Source: Micromonospora sediminimaris (lineage in GTDB: Bacteria > Actinomycetota > Actinomycetes > Mycobacteriales > Micromonosporaceae). From it: a DNA stretch of 64,000 nucleotides. A model generated the notes under the pieces. The model was not told where the DNA came from and did not search any database. It saw only the letters and a list, made by a program, of their open reading frames with translations. Of this stretch, positions 1 through 8,302 are shown one piece after another (positions within the stretch are counted from its first letter, which is position 1; each line of letters begins with the position of its first letter). The stretch lies in the NCBI GenBank assembly GCA_900112325.1, contig FOLJ01000007.1, positions 186,001 through 250,000 on the forward strand, read 5' to 3'. Made by a program: the position numbers and the translations under genes.

Positions 1-43
1 TTTTCGGGCATAAGCCGCGTTTCAGCGACCAAAAGTGCAAGAT

Positions 44-94
44 CGGCGCGCGGCGAGGGGCGGCGCGCGGCGAGGGGTGGGGCGCGGCGAGGGG
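44..94. repeat. 17-bp tandem repeat, three copies
   Basis: Units at 44-60, 61-77 and 78-94. The first two are identical (CGGCGCGCGGCGAGGGG) and the third differs at the first few bases. A degraded fourth unit follows to about 110 and runs into the stop codon of the minus-strand gene ending at 104. G-rich on the plus strand. No function is evident; slippage-prone. Confidence 0.7.
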
Positions 95-103
95 CGGGGC
101 GGG

Positions 104-1039
104 TTAGGGGGTTTGGGTTAGGAGGGCTTCGGTGATCTTCTCGCAGTTCTTCATGCCGTACTCGTAGCCCTTGTTGATCGGGTACTGGAGCATCACGCCC
201 ATCGTCCAGGTGTCGCCGATCGCCAGGCAGTTGACGTGCATCTCCTGCTCGCGGGTGCGGTCGACCCAGCCGTTCTTGATGGCGATCTTCTTCGCCTCGG
301 CGGCCGGGAACGCCTTACGGATGCCGAAGTCGCCGGCACCGCGTACCTGACGCATCTCGCTGAGCAGCCACTTGGTCCACTTCGGGCCGGCGGCGGTGCC
401 GTCGGCGATGCAGTTGCCGAGGCGGGCGGTGTCCCGGGGGGAGAGTTCGGTACGGCTCCAGCCGAGATCACTGGACACCTTGCTGTCGGTCAGGTCGCAG
501 GTGGACAACAGCCGCTTGATCGAGGCAGACCGGCCGATCTGGGTGTAGAGCTGCTCGGTGCGGGTGTTGTCGCTGTCCCGGATGATCCGGGTCAGGTCGG
601 CCAGCTTCGCGTCGCTCGGGGTCTGCCCGGCGTCGGCGGTACGGCGCAGGTAGTCCGCGACGATCCAGGCCTTGATGAGAGAGGCGGTGGTGCTTGTCTC
701 GTCCATGTCGTCCGAGCCGATGATCTCCCCCGAACGGCGGTCCAGCACGCTCCACGCGTACCAGCCGTCGATGTCCAGGTCGATCTCCTTCGCCTCGAAC
801 GGCAGCGGCTCGGGCTCCGGCGAGGGACTGGGCGACGGCGACGGCCGTGCGCTCCGGTCGGTCAGCGCGCCGTCTCGGGCCGCCGGTGACTCGCCGCGTC
901 CCCACTGGGCGGCGGCTGTGGACTCGAAGGGCGACCCGGGCAGCAGGCGCAGCGACACCAGCACCAGCCCGATCAGTACGGCGGCGATGGCGATCAGACG
1001 CAGCGGCGATGTCTCGCCGTTGCGGCTGCGGCCGGCCAT
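104..1039 (-). CDS. Membrane-anchored serine hydrolase, class A beta-lactamase-like fold
   Basis: 311-aa protein with a single N-terminal membrane segment (about residues 13-33), a Ser/Pro/Glu-rich linker to about 82, then an extracellular catalytic domain. The domain has the penicillin-recognising triad: SLIK (Ser120, Lys123), SDN (156-158) and KNG (255-257). This fits beta-lactamase/transpeptidase-like serine hydrolases acting on peptidoglycan or beta-lactams outside the cell; the substrate is unknown. The start chosen is the ATG that overlaps the stop of the upstream paralogue by one base, so the two are translationally coupled. A longer reading frame to 1186 lies inside the neighbour and is rejected. 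Shares the stretch CIADGTAAGPKWTKWLL with its neighbour, which indicates tandem duplication. Confidence 0.85.
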   Translation of the reverse strand: MAGRSRNGETSPLRLIAIAAVLIGLVLVSLRLLPGSPFESTAAAQWGRGESPAARDGALTDRSARPSPSPSPSPEPEPLPFEAKEIDLDIDGWYAWSVLDRRSGEIIGSDDMDETSTTASLIKAWIVADYLRRTADAGQTPSDAKLADLTRIIRDSDNTRTEQLYTQIGRSASIKRLLSTCDLTDSKVSSDLGWSRTELSPRDTARLGNCIADGTAAGPKWTKWLLSEMRQVRGAGDFGIRKAFPAAEAKKIAIKNGWVDRTREQEMHVNCLAIGDTWTMGVMLQYPINKGYEYGMKNCEKITEALLTQTP

Positions 1040-2016
1040 CAGAGCTTCCCGATCGGCTGCTGCGGCACCTTGAGGGCACCGCCGGGCTGCGGCGTCACCA
1101 ACTGGCTCGCGACGCTCGCGCAGACGTCCGCCCCGTAGTCGAGCCCGCTCTGCCGGGGGTAGCGCAGCATCACCGCGAGGCTCCATTTGTCAGTCACGGC
1201 CAGGCAGTTGACGTGCCAGTTGCCGTCGTAGTTGAGGACGGTCCAGCCGTTCTTGATGCTGACCGGACCCTGACTGGTGATCGACTCCGGCAGGCCGTCG
1301 ATGATGCCCCACCGGCCGCCGCCCTCCCGGGGCTTCTGGTCCTTGGCGGCGGTGCTGCCGCGAACCTTGCTCATCTCGGTGAGCAGCCACTTCGTCCACT
1401 TGGGTCCGGCGGCGGTGCCGTCGGCGATGCAGTCGCCGAGCCGTACCGCGTCGCGCGGGGACATCCGGGTGAAGCTCCACCAACCCTCGTAGCCCTTGAC
1501 GTTGCCGGGCTTGGTGTCGGTCAGGCCGCACAGCTTGATCGCCGCCTTGAGCACCGGACCGGGCTGCCCGTTCCCGGGCGCGCGGTAGGAACCGCCCGCG
1601 GCGGCGTAGACCTTGTTGGCCGCGTCGTCGTTGCTGTCCCGGATGGCCAGGCTGGCAGCCTTCTTCAGGGACGCGGGCGGCTCCTTGTCGCCGAGCTGGC
1701 GCAGGTAGTCGGCGACGATCCAGGCCTTGAGCATCGACTCGGTCGAGCTTGTCGCGGCCATGTTCTTGGAGCCGGAGAGTTGGTCGGTCTCCCGGTCCAG
1801 CAGTGCCCAGGAGAAGAACTCGCCCTTGAAGTTCACCGAGACCTTGCCGGCGGCAAGGGTCGGCGGCGGCGGTGGCGCGGGTGTGGGCGCGGCGACGCTC
1901 TCCGGGCTGGCCTCCGCCTCGCCGGCCGAGAGTCGGGCGTAGGCGGCCGGCACCAGCATGACGCCGCCGAGCAGTACCGCCGTCGCGGCGAGCACCATGG
2001 TCACGCGAGGTCGCAT
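1039..2016 (-). CDS. Serine hydrolase paralogue, beta-lactamase-like, altered SDN motif
   Basis: 325-aa secreted or membrane-anchored protein. It has an N-terminal hydrophobic segment (about 6-27), a Pro/Ala-rich linker, and a beta-lactamase-like domain with SMLK (Ser94, Lys97) and KNG. Where the paralogue has SDN this protein reads S-N-D (128-130), so the third position is Asp rather than the usual Asn. First gene of a two-gene minus-strand operon with the 311-aa paralogue. Probably binds or hydrolyses a cell-wall-related amide; whether it is catalytically competent cannot be judged from sequence. Divergent from paaA across about 350 bp. Confidence 0.85.
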   Translation of the reverse strand: MRPRVTMVLAATAVLLGGVMLVPAAYARLSAGEAEASPESVAAPTPAPPPPPTLAAGKVSVNFKGEFFSWALLDRETDQLSGSKNMAATSSTESMLKAWIVADYLRQLGDKEPPASLKKAASLAIRDSNDDAANKVYAAAGGSYRAPGNGQPGPVLKAAIKLCGLTDTKPGNVKGYEGWWSFTRMSPRDAVRLGDCIADGTAAGPKWTKWLLTEMSKVRGSTAAKDQKPREGGGRWGIIDGLPESITSQGPVSIKNGWTVLNYDGNWHVNCLAVTDKWSLAVMLRYPRQSGLDYGADVCASVASQLVTPQPGGALKVPQQPIGKL

Positions 2017-2372
2017 GAGCGGGTGAGCTCCAGATGTCGGGGCCGGGGGGACCGGCTTGTTGCCAGGACTGACCGGTGCGGATCACCTGGGCCGGGGGAA
2101 GCGGCCTGAGCTGGCGATCGTCGTCAGCCGATCGGTGTGACGGGGGAAGTCTACGTGCGGATCGGCGTTATGCCAGGACTCGACACCGGGCAACTCGCCG
2201 TGAAGGCGGGATAACGAACCGCTATGCGGTCGTTGCGAGGATTTGTCGCTGATTCGTGACCGAATTCATAGTTACCTGCGCCACGGACGGCGAACAGGGA
2301 GTAACAGTGGGGTGCCTCGAATTTGTATGACACCCCCTGGCGTCTTCTACCCTCAGCTGTAACACTGGGGAC
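2017..2372. other. Divergent intergenic region, serine hydrolases / paaA
   Basis: No convincing gene. It must hold the promoters of both divergent operons. The paaA-proximal 150 bp is less GC-rich than its surroundings. No strong Shine-Dalgarno precedes the paaA ATG, only a GGGGA a few bases upstream. No clear operator palindrome was recognised. Confidence 0.5.
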
Positions 2373-3434
2373 ATGTATGGCAATGACTTCCCGGGCGAGG
2401 ACGCGCCCGGCGGCCTGCTCGGTGAGGTCGAGGCCGCAGAGGCGGCGTTGCGTGCGGCCGCGGAACGCGGCCGTGCCGCCGCCGAGCCGGGCAGTGACCT
2501 GGCCGCCTACTTCGCCGAGGTCGTCGACGCCGACCAGAAGATCGAGCCCCGTGACTGGATGCCGGAGGCGTACCGGCGGACGTTGATCCGGCAGATCGCC
2601 CAGCACGCCCACTCGGAGATCATCGGCATGCAGCCGGAGGGCAACTGGATCAGTCGCGCTCCGTCCCTCAAGCGCAAGGCGATCCTGCTGGCCAAGGTGC
2701 AGGACGAGGCCGGACACGGTCTTTACCTCTACGCCGCCGCCGAGACTCTCGGCGTGAGCCGGGACGAGCTGGTCGACCTGCTGCTCGACGGCCGGCAGAA
2801 GTACAGCTCGATCTTCAACTACCCCACGCTGAGCTGGGCCGACGTCGGCGCGATCGGTTGGTTGGTGGACGGTGCCGCGATCGTCAACCAGGTGCCGCTG
2901 TGCCGCTGCTCGTACGGCCCGTACGCCCGGGCCATGATCCGGGTCTGCAAGGAAGAGTCCTTCCATCAGCGTCAGGGCTACGAGATCCTGCACACCCTGG
3001 CGCACGGCACCGCGGCGCAGAAGGCGATGGCCCAGGACTCGGTGGACCGCTGGTGGTACCCGTCCCTGGCCATGTTCGGCCCACCCGACGGCGATTCCAC
3101 CCACTCAGCCCAGTCGATGGCCTGGAAGATCAAGCGTTTCTCCAACGACGAGCTGCGCCAGCGCTTCGTGGACATGTGCGTCGGCCAGGCCGAAGCGCTC
3201 GGGTTGCGCCTTCCCGATCCGGAACTGCGCTGGAACGACGAGCGCCAGGCGTACGACTTCACCCAGCCCGACTACGACGAGCTGATGCGGGTGATCAAGG
3301 GCAACGGGCCGTGCAACCGGCAGCGGATGGAGCACCGGCGCCGCGCGCACAGCGAGGGCGCCTGGGTGCGTGAGGCGGCCGCCGCGTACGCCGCCAAGCG
3401 TGCGGTGAAGGAAAAGGAGAAGGTGGCAGCGTGA
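2373..3434 (+). CDS. paaA: 1,2-phenylacetyl-CoA epoxidase, catalytic subunit PaaA
   Basis: 353-aa ferritin-like diiron oxygenase subunit that epoxidises the aromatic ring of phenylacetyl-CoA, the committing step of aerobic phenylacetate degradation. Visible metal-ligand motifs are the HSEIIG stretch, DEAGHG (Glu/His pair) and EESFHQ (Glu/His pair); the sequence reads as PaaA throughout. The length is slightly above the usual ~310-330 aa because of an Ala/Glu-rich N-terminal extension of about 40 residues. First gene of a compact operon in the canonical order A-B-C-D-E. No paaK ligase, paaG/Z or PaaR-type regulator is present in the window. Confidence 0.97.
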   Translation: MYGNDFPGEDAPGGLLGEVEAAEAALRAAAERGRAAAEPGSDLAAYFAEVVDADQKIEPRDWMPEAYRRTLIRQIAQHAHSEIIGMQPEGNWISRAPSLKRKAILLAKVQDEAGHGLYLYAAAETLGVSRDELVDLLLDGRQKYSSIFNYPTLSWADVGAIGWLVDGAAIVNQVPLCRCSYGPYARAMIRVCKEESFHQRQGYEILHTLAHGTAAQKAMAQDSVDRWWYPSLAMFGPPDGDSTHSAQSMAWKIKRFSNDELRQRFVDMCVGQAEALGLRLPDPELRWNDERQAYDFTQPDYDELMRVIKGNGPCNRQRMEHRRRAHSEGAWVREAAAAYAAKRAVKEKEKVAA

Positions 3435-3718
3435 GCCGGCAACACACCCCGCTCTGGGAGGTCTTCGTCCGGGCCCGGCGCGGGCTGGCGCACACCCACG
3501 TCGGCAGCCTGCACGCGCCCGACGCGGAACTGGCCCTGCGTAACGCCCGTGACCTCTACACCCGACGGCAGGAGGGCGTGTCGATCTGGGTGGTGCCGGC
3601 GAGCGCCATCACCGCCTCCAGCCCGGACGAGAAGGACGCCTTCTTCGACCCGGCCGCCGACAAGGTCTACCGCCACCCCACCTTCTACGAGGTACCCGAC
3701 GGGGTGGCACACCTGTGA
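3431..3718 (+). CDS. paaB: 1,2-phenylacetyl-CoA epoxidase subunit PaaB
   Basis: 95-aa small subunit of the epoxidase. Family knowledge: PaaB bridges or stabilises PaaAC heterodimers and does not bind metal. The sequence shows the typical [21 protein letters not shown] opening and the [13 protein letters not shown] core. The GTG start overlaps the paaA stop by 4 nt (GTGA), with a purine-rich GGAGAAGG ribosome binding site inside the end of paaA, so translation is coupled. Confidence 0.95.
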   Translation: MSRQHTPLWEVFVRARRGLAHTHVGSLHAPDAELALRNARDLYTRRQEGVSIWVVPASAITASSPDEKDAFFDPAADKVYRHPTFYEVPDGVAHL

Positions 3719-4440
3719 GCGAGCTCTTCCCCTTCACCCTCGCCCTCGGCGACGACGCGCTCATCGCGGCGCAGCGGCTGGCCGAGTGGAGCACCCGGGC
3801 GCCGGAGATGGAGGAGGACATCGCGCTGTCCAACATCGCCCTGGACCAGCTCGGTGCCGCCCGGCTCCTGCTGTCGTACGCGGGCGAGCTGGAGGGCGCC
3901 GGCCGGGACGAGGACGCGTTGGCGTACCTGCGCGACGACCGGGAGTTCCGCAACTGCCTGCTGGTCGAGCTGCCGAACGGTGACTTCGCGGTGACAATGG
4001 CGAAGCTGCTCGTCCTGTCGGCGTACCAGGTGCCGCTCTACACCGCCCTGGCCGGCTGCCCGGACGAGCGGTTGGCCGCCATCGGCGGCAAGGCCCGCAA
4101 GGAGTCCGCGTACCACCTGGACCACGCCGCGCTGTGGGTGAGGCGGCTGGGCGACGGGACCGAGGAGTCGCACCGCCGGATGCAGGCCGGCATCGACCAG
4201 GTCTGGGCGTACGCCGACGAGTTGTTCGCTGCCCGGCCGGACGCGCCGGTCGACCCGGCGACCCTGCGGTCCGAGTTCGACGACACCGTCACCGCCGTGC
4301 TAGCCGAGGCGACGCTCACCCTCCCGGAGGTCGGCTGGACGCCGGCCGGCGGGCGCGACGGCGTGCACACCGAACACCTGTCGTACCTGCTCGCGGAGAT
4401 GCAGGTGGTGCATCGCGCCCACCCCGGGGCACGCTGGTGA
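3715..4440 (+). CDS. paaC: 1,2-phenylacetyl-CoA epoxidase subunit PaaC
   Basis: 241-aa ferritin-like partner of PaaA. In this family PaaC is structural: it keeps the four-helix bundle and builds the A2C2 core but has lost the metal site. Recognisable segments are FTLALGDDALIAAQRLAEW near the N-terminus and RKESAYHLDHAALWVRRLGDGT in the middle. Length is normal for the family. Starts at a GTG overlapping the paaB stop by 4 nt and ends 4 nt before paaD. Confidence 0.95.
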   Translation: MSELFPFTLALGDDALIAAQRLAEWSTRAPEMEEDIALSNIALDQLGAARLLLSYAGELEGAGRDEDALAYLRDDREFRNCLLVELPNGDFAVTMAKLLVLSAYQVPLYTALAGCPDERLAAIGGKARKESAYHLDHAALWVRRLGDGTEESHRRMQAGIDQVWAYADELFAARPDAPVDPATLRSEFDDTVTAVLAEATLTLPEVGWTPAGGRDGVHTEHLSYLLAEMQVVHRAHPGARW

Positions 4441-4444
4441 CGCG

Positions 4445-4921
4445 ATGAGCAGAGCACGGCAGGCCGTGGCGGCGGTGGTGGATCCGGAGATCCGGGTGGT
4501 CACCATCGACGATCTCGGCATCCTCCGGTCGGTCCAGGAGGACCCGGCCACCGGCCGGGTGGTGGTGACGATCACCCCCACCTACACCGGCTGCCCGGCG
4601 ATGGACGTCATCCGCGCCGACATCCGGCGCGCACTGGTCGCCGCCGGTCATCCGGACGCCGAGGTGCGTACGGTGCACAGCCCGGCCTGGAGCACCGACT
4701 GGATCAGCGACGCCGGACGGGCCAAGCTGGCCGCTGCCGGCATCGCCCCGCCCGCCCCGGTCCGGCGCGACGGCGTCGTTCCGCTCACCCTGGCGGTGCG
4801 CTGCCCACGCTGCGGGTCGCCGGAGACCGAGCAGCTCAGCCGCTTCGGCTCGACCGCGTGCAAGGCGCTGTGGCGTTGCCGCTCCTGCGCCGAACCCTTC
4901 GACCATGTGAAGGCCCTGTGA
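4445..4921 (+). CDS. paaD: PaaD, Fe-S/zinc maturation protein of the epoxidase complex (DUF59/MIP18 family)
   Basis: 158-aa protein thought to assist Fe-S or metal assembly of the epoxidase and reductase. The N-terminal DUF59 domain carries the DPE signature (residues ~13-15) and a TYTGCPAMD loop with its conserved Cys. The C-terminal tail has two Cys pairs (CPRCGSPET and CRSCAEPF) typical of the zinc-ribbon extension in PaaD. Sits 4 nt after paaC and overlaps paaE by 4 nt (GTGA). Confidence 0.94.
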   Translation: MSRARQAVAAVVDPEIRVVTIDDLGILRSVQEDPATGRVVVTITPTYTGCPAMDVIRADIRRALVAAGHPDAEVRTVHSPAWSTDWISDAGRAKLAAAGIAPPAPVRRDGVVPLTLAVRCPRCGSPETEQLSRFGSTACKALWRCRSCAEPFDHVKAL

Positions 4922-6045
4922 CTGTCACCATCACCCGCCCGGTCCGCCGCCGGCCGGTGTTCCACCCGCTGCCCGTCGTCGCCGTGGACCGGCTCACCGC
5001 CGACGCCGTCGCGATCACCTTCGCGGTGCCGGAGGAACTGCGCGAGACCTTCGCCTTCCGCGCCGGCCAGCACCTGACCGTACGCCTGCCGGCGGCAGCC
5101 GGTACGGCGGAGAGTGACGGCGGCGGGGACGTCCGTCGCTCGTACTCGATCTGCTCCACCCCGGCGGACCTGGCGCGGCACGGGCGATTGCGGATCGGCG
5201 TGCGGGAGATCCCGGGCGGCGCCTTCTCCGGCTACGCCTGCGGGGCGCTGCGGCACGGCGACACCATCGAGGTGCTGCCGCCGCTGGGGCACTTCACCAC
5301 CGCCTTCGCGCCGGACCGGGCTCGCCGCTACGGTGCGGTGGTCGCCGGCTCGGGCATCACCCCGGTGCTGTCGCTGGTCGCCACCGCGCTGGCTGTCGAG
5401 CCGGCCAGCACCTTCACGCTGGTGTACGGCAACCGCACGGCCGGCAGCGTGATGTTCGCCGAGGAACTGGCAGACCTGAAGGACCGCTACCCGACCCGGC
5501 TGCACCTGGTGCATGTGCTCTCCCGCGAACAGGGCGATTCGCCGCTGCTGTCGGGGCGGATCGACGCGGAGCGGCTGGGTCGGCTGCTGGAGACCATCGT
5601 GCCCGGCGAGGTGATCGAGGAGTGGTTCCTCTGCGGCCCGTACGGACTGGTGGTGGACGCTCGTGCGGTGCTCACCGCGCGGGGTGTCGCGGAGTCGGCG
5701 GTGCACACCGAGCTGTTCCACGTCGACGCGCCGCCCGAGCCGGTGCGCCGGACGGACGACGCGTCCGGCGGTACCGACGTGACGATCATGCTCGACGGAC
5801 GATCGTCGAGCTTCACCATGCGCCGCGACGAACGCGTGTTGGACGCGGCGCTGAAGGTCCGCGGCGAGCTGCCGTACGCCTGCAAGGGCGGGGTCTGCTC
5901 GACCTGCCGGGCCAAGGTCGTCTCCGGTGAGGTGGAGATGGCCCGCAACTACGCCCTGGAGCCCGACGAGGTGGCCGCCGGTTATGTGCTGACCTGCCAG
6001 TCCAGCCCGCTGACCGACACCCTCACCATCGACTACGACGCGTGA
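4918..6045 (+). CDS. paaE: 1,2-phenylacetyl-CoA epoxidase reductase PaaE
   Basis: 375-aa reductase passing electrons from NAD(P)H through FAD and a plant-type [2Fe-2S] cluster to the PaaABC oxygenase. Domains: FAD-binding region (RRSYSICS, about residues 70-78), NAD(P)-binding region (GSGITPVLS), then a C-terminal ferredoxin domain with CKGGVCSTC and a later Cys in LTCQSSP. The start is the GTG overlapping the paaD stop. An in-frame ATG 60 nt upstream lies inside paaD and is not supported. Last gene of the paa operon. Confidence 0.95.
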   Translation: MTVTITRPVRRRPVFHPLPVVAVDRLTADAVAITFAVPEELRETFAFRAGQHLTVRLPAAAGTAESDGGGDVRRSYSICSTPADLARHGRLRIGVREIPGGAFSGYACGALRHGDTIEVLPPLGHFTTAFAPDRARRYGAVVAGSGITPVLSLVATALAVEPASTFTLVYGNRTAGSVMFAEELADLKDRYPTRLHLVHVLSREQGDSPLLSGRIDAERLGRLLETIVPGEVIEEWFLCGPYGLVVDARAVLTARGVAESAVHTELFHVDAPPEPVRRTDDASGGTDVTIMLDGRSSSFTMRRDERVLDAALKVRGELPYACKGGVCSTCRAKVVSGEVEMARNYALEPDEVAAGYVLTCQSSPLTDTLTIDYDA

Positions 6046-6415
6046 CGCTTCGACTCGGCGGCCGTCATCAAGCTGCTCCGCCGGGAACCCCGGACTGATT
6101 GTGATCCGACCCGGGGCGGTATCTTGGTGGCTGCCAGGAGCAGTAGCTCTTTGGAAGTGGACCCGGCAGCCTTCCGGACGGTGGGTGGGCCGGGTTTCGC
6201 GTACTCACACCTCGTGTGCCTCATCGACCATGCGTTGCACGGCCGTCCGCCATCGTCCCCGCTTGGCCCAGCACCACGCCTGTGCAAATTGTCAACGGAC
6301 CACGACATATCTTATGAGGATCTTGCGAACATGATTCCTGGTTGGGCAGGGGGATGGATCACAGGTCAAGTGCGCCGCTGAGAGCTGAGCGGGTGGTCGG
6401 CGTACGCTCGGGTAC
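6046..6415. other. Intergenic region paaE - mqnC
   Basis: About 370 bp with no convincing gene. The part near 6290-6330 is markedly AT-richer than its surroundings and contains TTGTCA (6299-6304) followed by TTATGA (6322-6327) with 17-nt spacing, a possible promoter for mqnC. Short overlapping frames here have no recognisable product or ribosome binding site. Confidence 0.4.
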
Positions 6416-7606
6416 GTGACGGTGAATCGGGAGATCGACGACATCCTGCAGCGCGGCGCCGACGGCGGGCGGATCACGCCCGAGGAGGCTCTGCTGCTCT
6501 ACACCGACGCCCCCTTCCACGCCCTCGGCGAGGCGGCGGACGTGGTCCGTCGGCGGCGGTACCCGGACAACATCGTCACGTACCTGATCGACCGCAACAT
6601 CAACTACACGAACGTCTGCGTGACGGCGTGCAAGTTCTGTGCCTTCTACCGGGCACCGAAGCACAAGGAAGGGTGGACCCACCCGACCGAGGAGATCCTG
6701 CGTCGCTGCGGCGAGGCGGTCGAGCTGGGCGCCACCCAGGTCATGCTCCAGGGCGGCCACCACCCGGACTACGGCGTGGAGTACTACGAGGAGCTGTTCT
6801 CCTCGGTGAAGAAGGCGTACCCGCAGCTGGCCATCCACTCGATCGGGCCGAGCGAGATCCTGCACATGGCGAAGGTCTCCGGGGTGAGCCTCGACGAGGC
6901 CATCGCCCGGATCAAGGCCGCCGGGCTCGACTCGATCGCCGGTGCGGGCGCCGAGATGCTGCCGCAGCGACCCCGCAAGGCGATCGCGCCGCTCAAGGAG
7001 TCGGGCGAGCGCTGGCTGGAGGTCATGGAACTCGCGCACCGGCAGGGCGTCGAGTCGACCGCCACGATGATGATGGGGACCGGAGAGACGGCCGCCGAGC
7101 GGATCGAGCACCTGCGGATGATCCGCGAGGTGCAGGATCGTACGCAGGGCTTCCGGGCCTTCATCCCGTGGACGTACCAGCCGGAGAACAACCACCTCAA
7201 GGGCCGCACCCAGGCGACGACCCTGGAGTACCTGCGGCTGGTGGCGGTGGCCCGGCTGTTCTTCGAAACCGTGCCGCACCTGCAAGCGTCCTGGCTGACC
7301 ACCGGCAAGGACGTCGGTCAGCTGGCGCTGCACATGGGTGTGGACGACCTCGGCTCGATCATGCTGGAAGAGAACGTCATCTCCTCGGCGGGGGCCCGAC
7401 ACCGGTCCAACCTGCACGAGCTGATCGGGATGATCCGTTCCGCCGGCCGGATCCCCGCTCAGCGCGACACGCTCTACAACAGACTGGCCGTGCACCACAC
7501 GCCCGACGACGACCCGAGCGACGACCGGGTGGTCTCGCACTTCTCGTCGATCGCCCTGCCCGGTGGCGGTGCCGGCCGTTCGCTGCCCCTGGTCCAGGCA
7601 ACCTGA
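6416..7606 (+). CDS. mqnC: Cyclic dehypoxanthine futalosine synthase MqnC (radical SAM)
   Basis: 396-aa radical SAM enzyme of the futalosine pathway to menaquinone: it cyclises dehypoxanthine futalosine to the spiro intermediate. The cluster-binding motif CX3CX2C is at Cys68, Cys72 and Cys75 (CVTACKFC). GGHHPDYG, GAGAEMLP and TYQPENNHLKGR are typical of MqnC rather than CofH or MqnE. Full length. Starts at GTG 6416; a second GTG two codons downstream is also possible. Co-localises with menG, a geranylgeranyl-reductase-family gene, nuo and a polyprenyl synthase, which supports a respiratory quinone role. No other mqn gene is in the window. Confidence 0.92.
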   Translation: MTVNREIDDILQRGADGGRITPEEALLLYTDAPFHALGEAADVVRRRRYPDNIVTYLIDRNINYTNVCVTACKFCAFYRAPKHKEGWTHPTEEILRRCGEAVELGATQVMLQGGHHPDYGVEYYEELFSSVKKAYPQLAIHSIGPSEILHMAKVSGVSLDEAIARIKAAGLDSIAGAGAEMLPQRPRKAIAPLKESGERWLEVMELAHRQGVESTATMMMGTGETAAERIEHLRMIREVQDRTQGFRAFIPWTYQPENNHLKGRTQATTLEYLRLVAVARLFFETVPHLQASWLTTGKDVGQLALHMGVDDLGSIMLEENVISSAGARHRSNLHELIGMIRSAGRIPAQRDTLYNRLAVHHTPDDDPSDDRVVSHFSSIALPGGGAGRSLPLVQAT

Positions 7607-7678
7607 CCGACACCCAACCCAACCAGTCGACCCGACGCCGATCGGCACCCTGCACCGCCCGCCCCTTCCGCTCGACGG

Positions 7679-7961
7679 GACGCGCGACTTGCGGCACGTC
7701 GGCTTGCCATCCCTGGCCGGCAAGACCCGGTGTCCTGGCCGTGCCGGCGGTGTGATGCGCGAGTTGCGGCATGTTGGCCCTTCCGGTCGAGGGGATGGCG
7801 CGAGTTGCGGCATCTCGTGCCTCCGGGCGGTGGGGACGCGCGAGCTTGCGGCGTCCCGGATCGGCCCGGAGCGGCGGGCGGCGGGGCGCAGCAAGTTGCG
7901 GTGTCTCGGGTCTTCGCGGCAGCGGGAGGCCGCGAGTTGCGGCATCCCGGGCCCTCGTCGG
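7679..7961. repeat. Cluster of degenerate repeats with core GCGAGTTGCGGCAT
   Basis: At least six diverged copies, spaced about 40-60 bp: near 7680, 7757, 7798, 7837, 7885 and 7930. The core is GCGAGTTGCGGCAT followed by a C/G-rich tail. The copy at 7757-7790 matches 51713-51745 at 29 of 33 positions, so this is a dispersed family. Confidence 0.65.
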
Positions 7962-7963
7962 GC

Positions 7964-7997
7964 GGGCGGCGTCGTCGGGTGGGCGGCGTCGTCGGGT
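7964..7997. repeat. 17-bp direct repeat, two exact copies
   Basis: GGGCGGCGTCGTCGGGT occurs at 7964-7980 and again immediately at 7981-7997, at the end of the degenerate repeat cluster. Confidence 0.8.
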
Positions 7998-8302
7998 GGG
8001 GTGCCCGGCGGGCGAGGGATCACTATGGGTCACTGTGGTTCGGGCGTTGCGTCACAGTGGTGGCTCGATTGGTTGTCAGCCGAACGGCTCAGGTGGATCA
8101 TCCATCCAGTTTGAAGCGTCGGGCCGCTCCGGCCATGCGCCCAGGCGTGACCAGGTAGCAAGGCCCATCAATCCGGACAATCCTTAAGTTGCCATTAGCT
8201 GAGCAGCTTGTGGCGGGTGTGATGCAGGGTGGCGCGGGTGATCGCTGACCGCTAACGTCCCCGCCCGTACGTTTCCTTTACCCCACGGGGGAGACACCTC
8301 AG

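Larger units (their letters stand above)
7607..8302. other. Repeat-rich intergenic region upstream of the LPVTG protein
   Basis: Almost 700 bp without a supportable gene. The first half is a degenerate repeat cluster, listed separately. The second half (about 8000-8302) is less repetitive and should contain the promoter of the surface-protein gene. Long frames on both strands are a by-product of GC bias: their translations are low-complexity and have no homology I recognise. Confidence 0.6.

Noticed and set aside
236..889. Plus-strand 217-aa frame over the first hydrolase gene
   Set aside because: Antisense shadow of a well-supported gene with catalytic motifs; its translation is low-complexity and has no ribosome binding site.
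847..2109. 420-aa plus-strand frame opposite both hydrolases
   Set aside because: Created by GC bias opposite real genes; no recognisable domain.
6124..6381. 85-aa plus-strand frame upstream of mqnC
   Set aside because: No ribosome binding site, mixed composition, ends before mqnC; more consistent with promoter DNA.
7377..8033. Long minus-strand frames in the 7.6-8.0 kb spacer
   Set aside because: They translate the repeats (MPQLA-like stretches recurring) and overlap the mqnC end; not coding.
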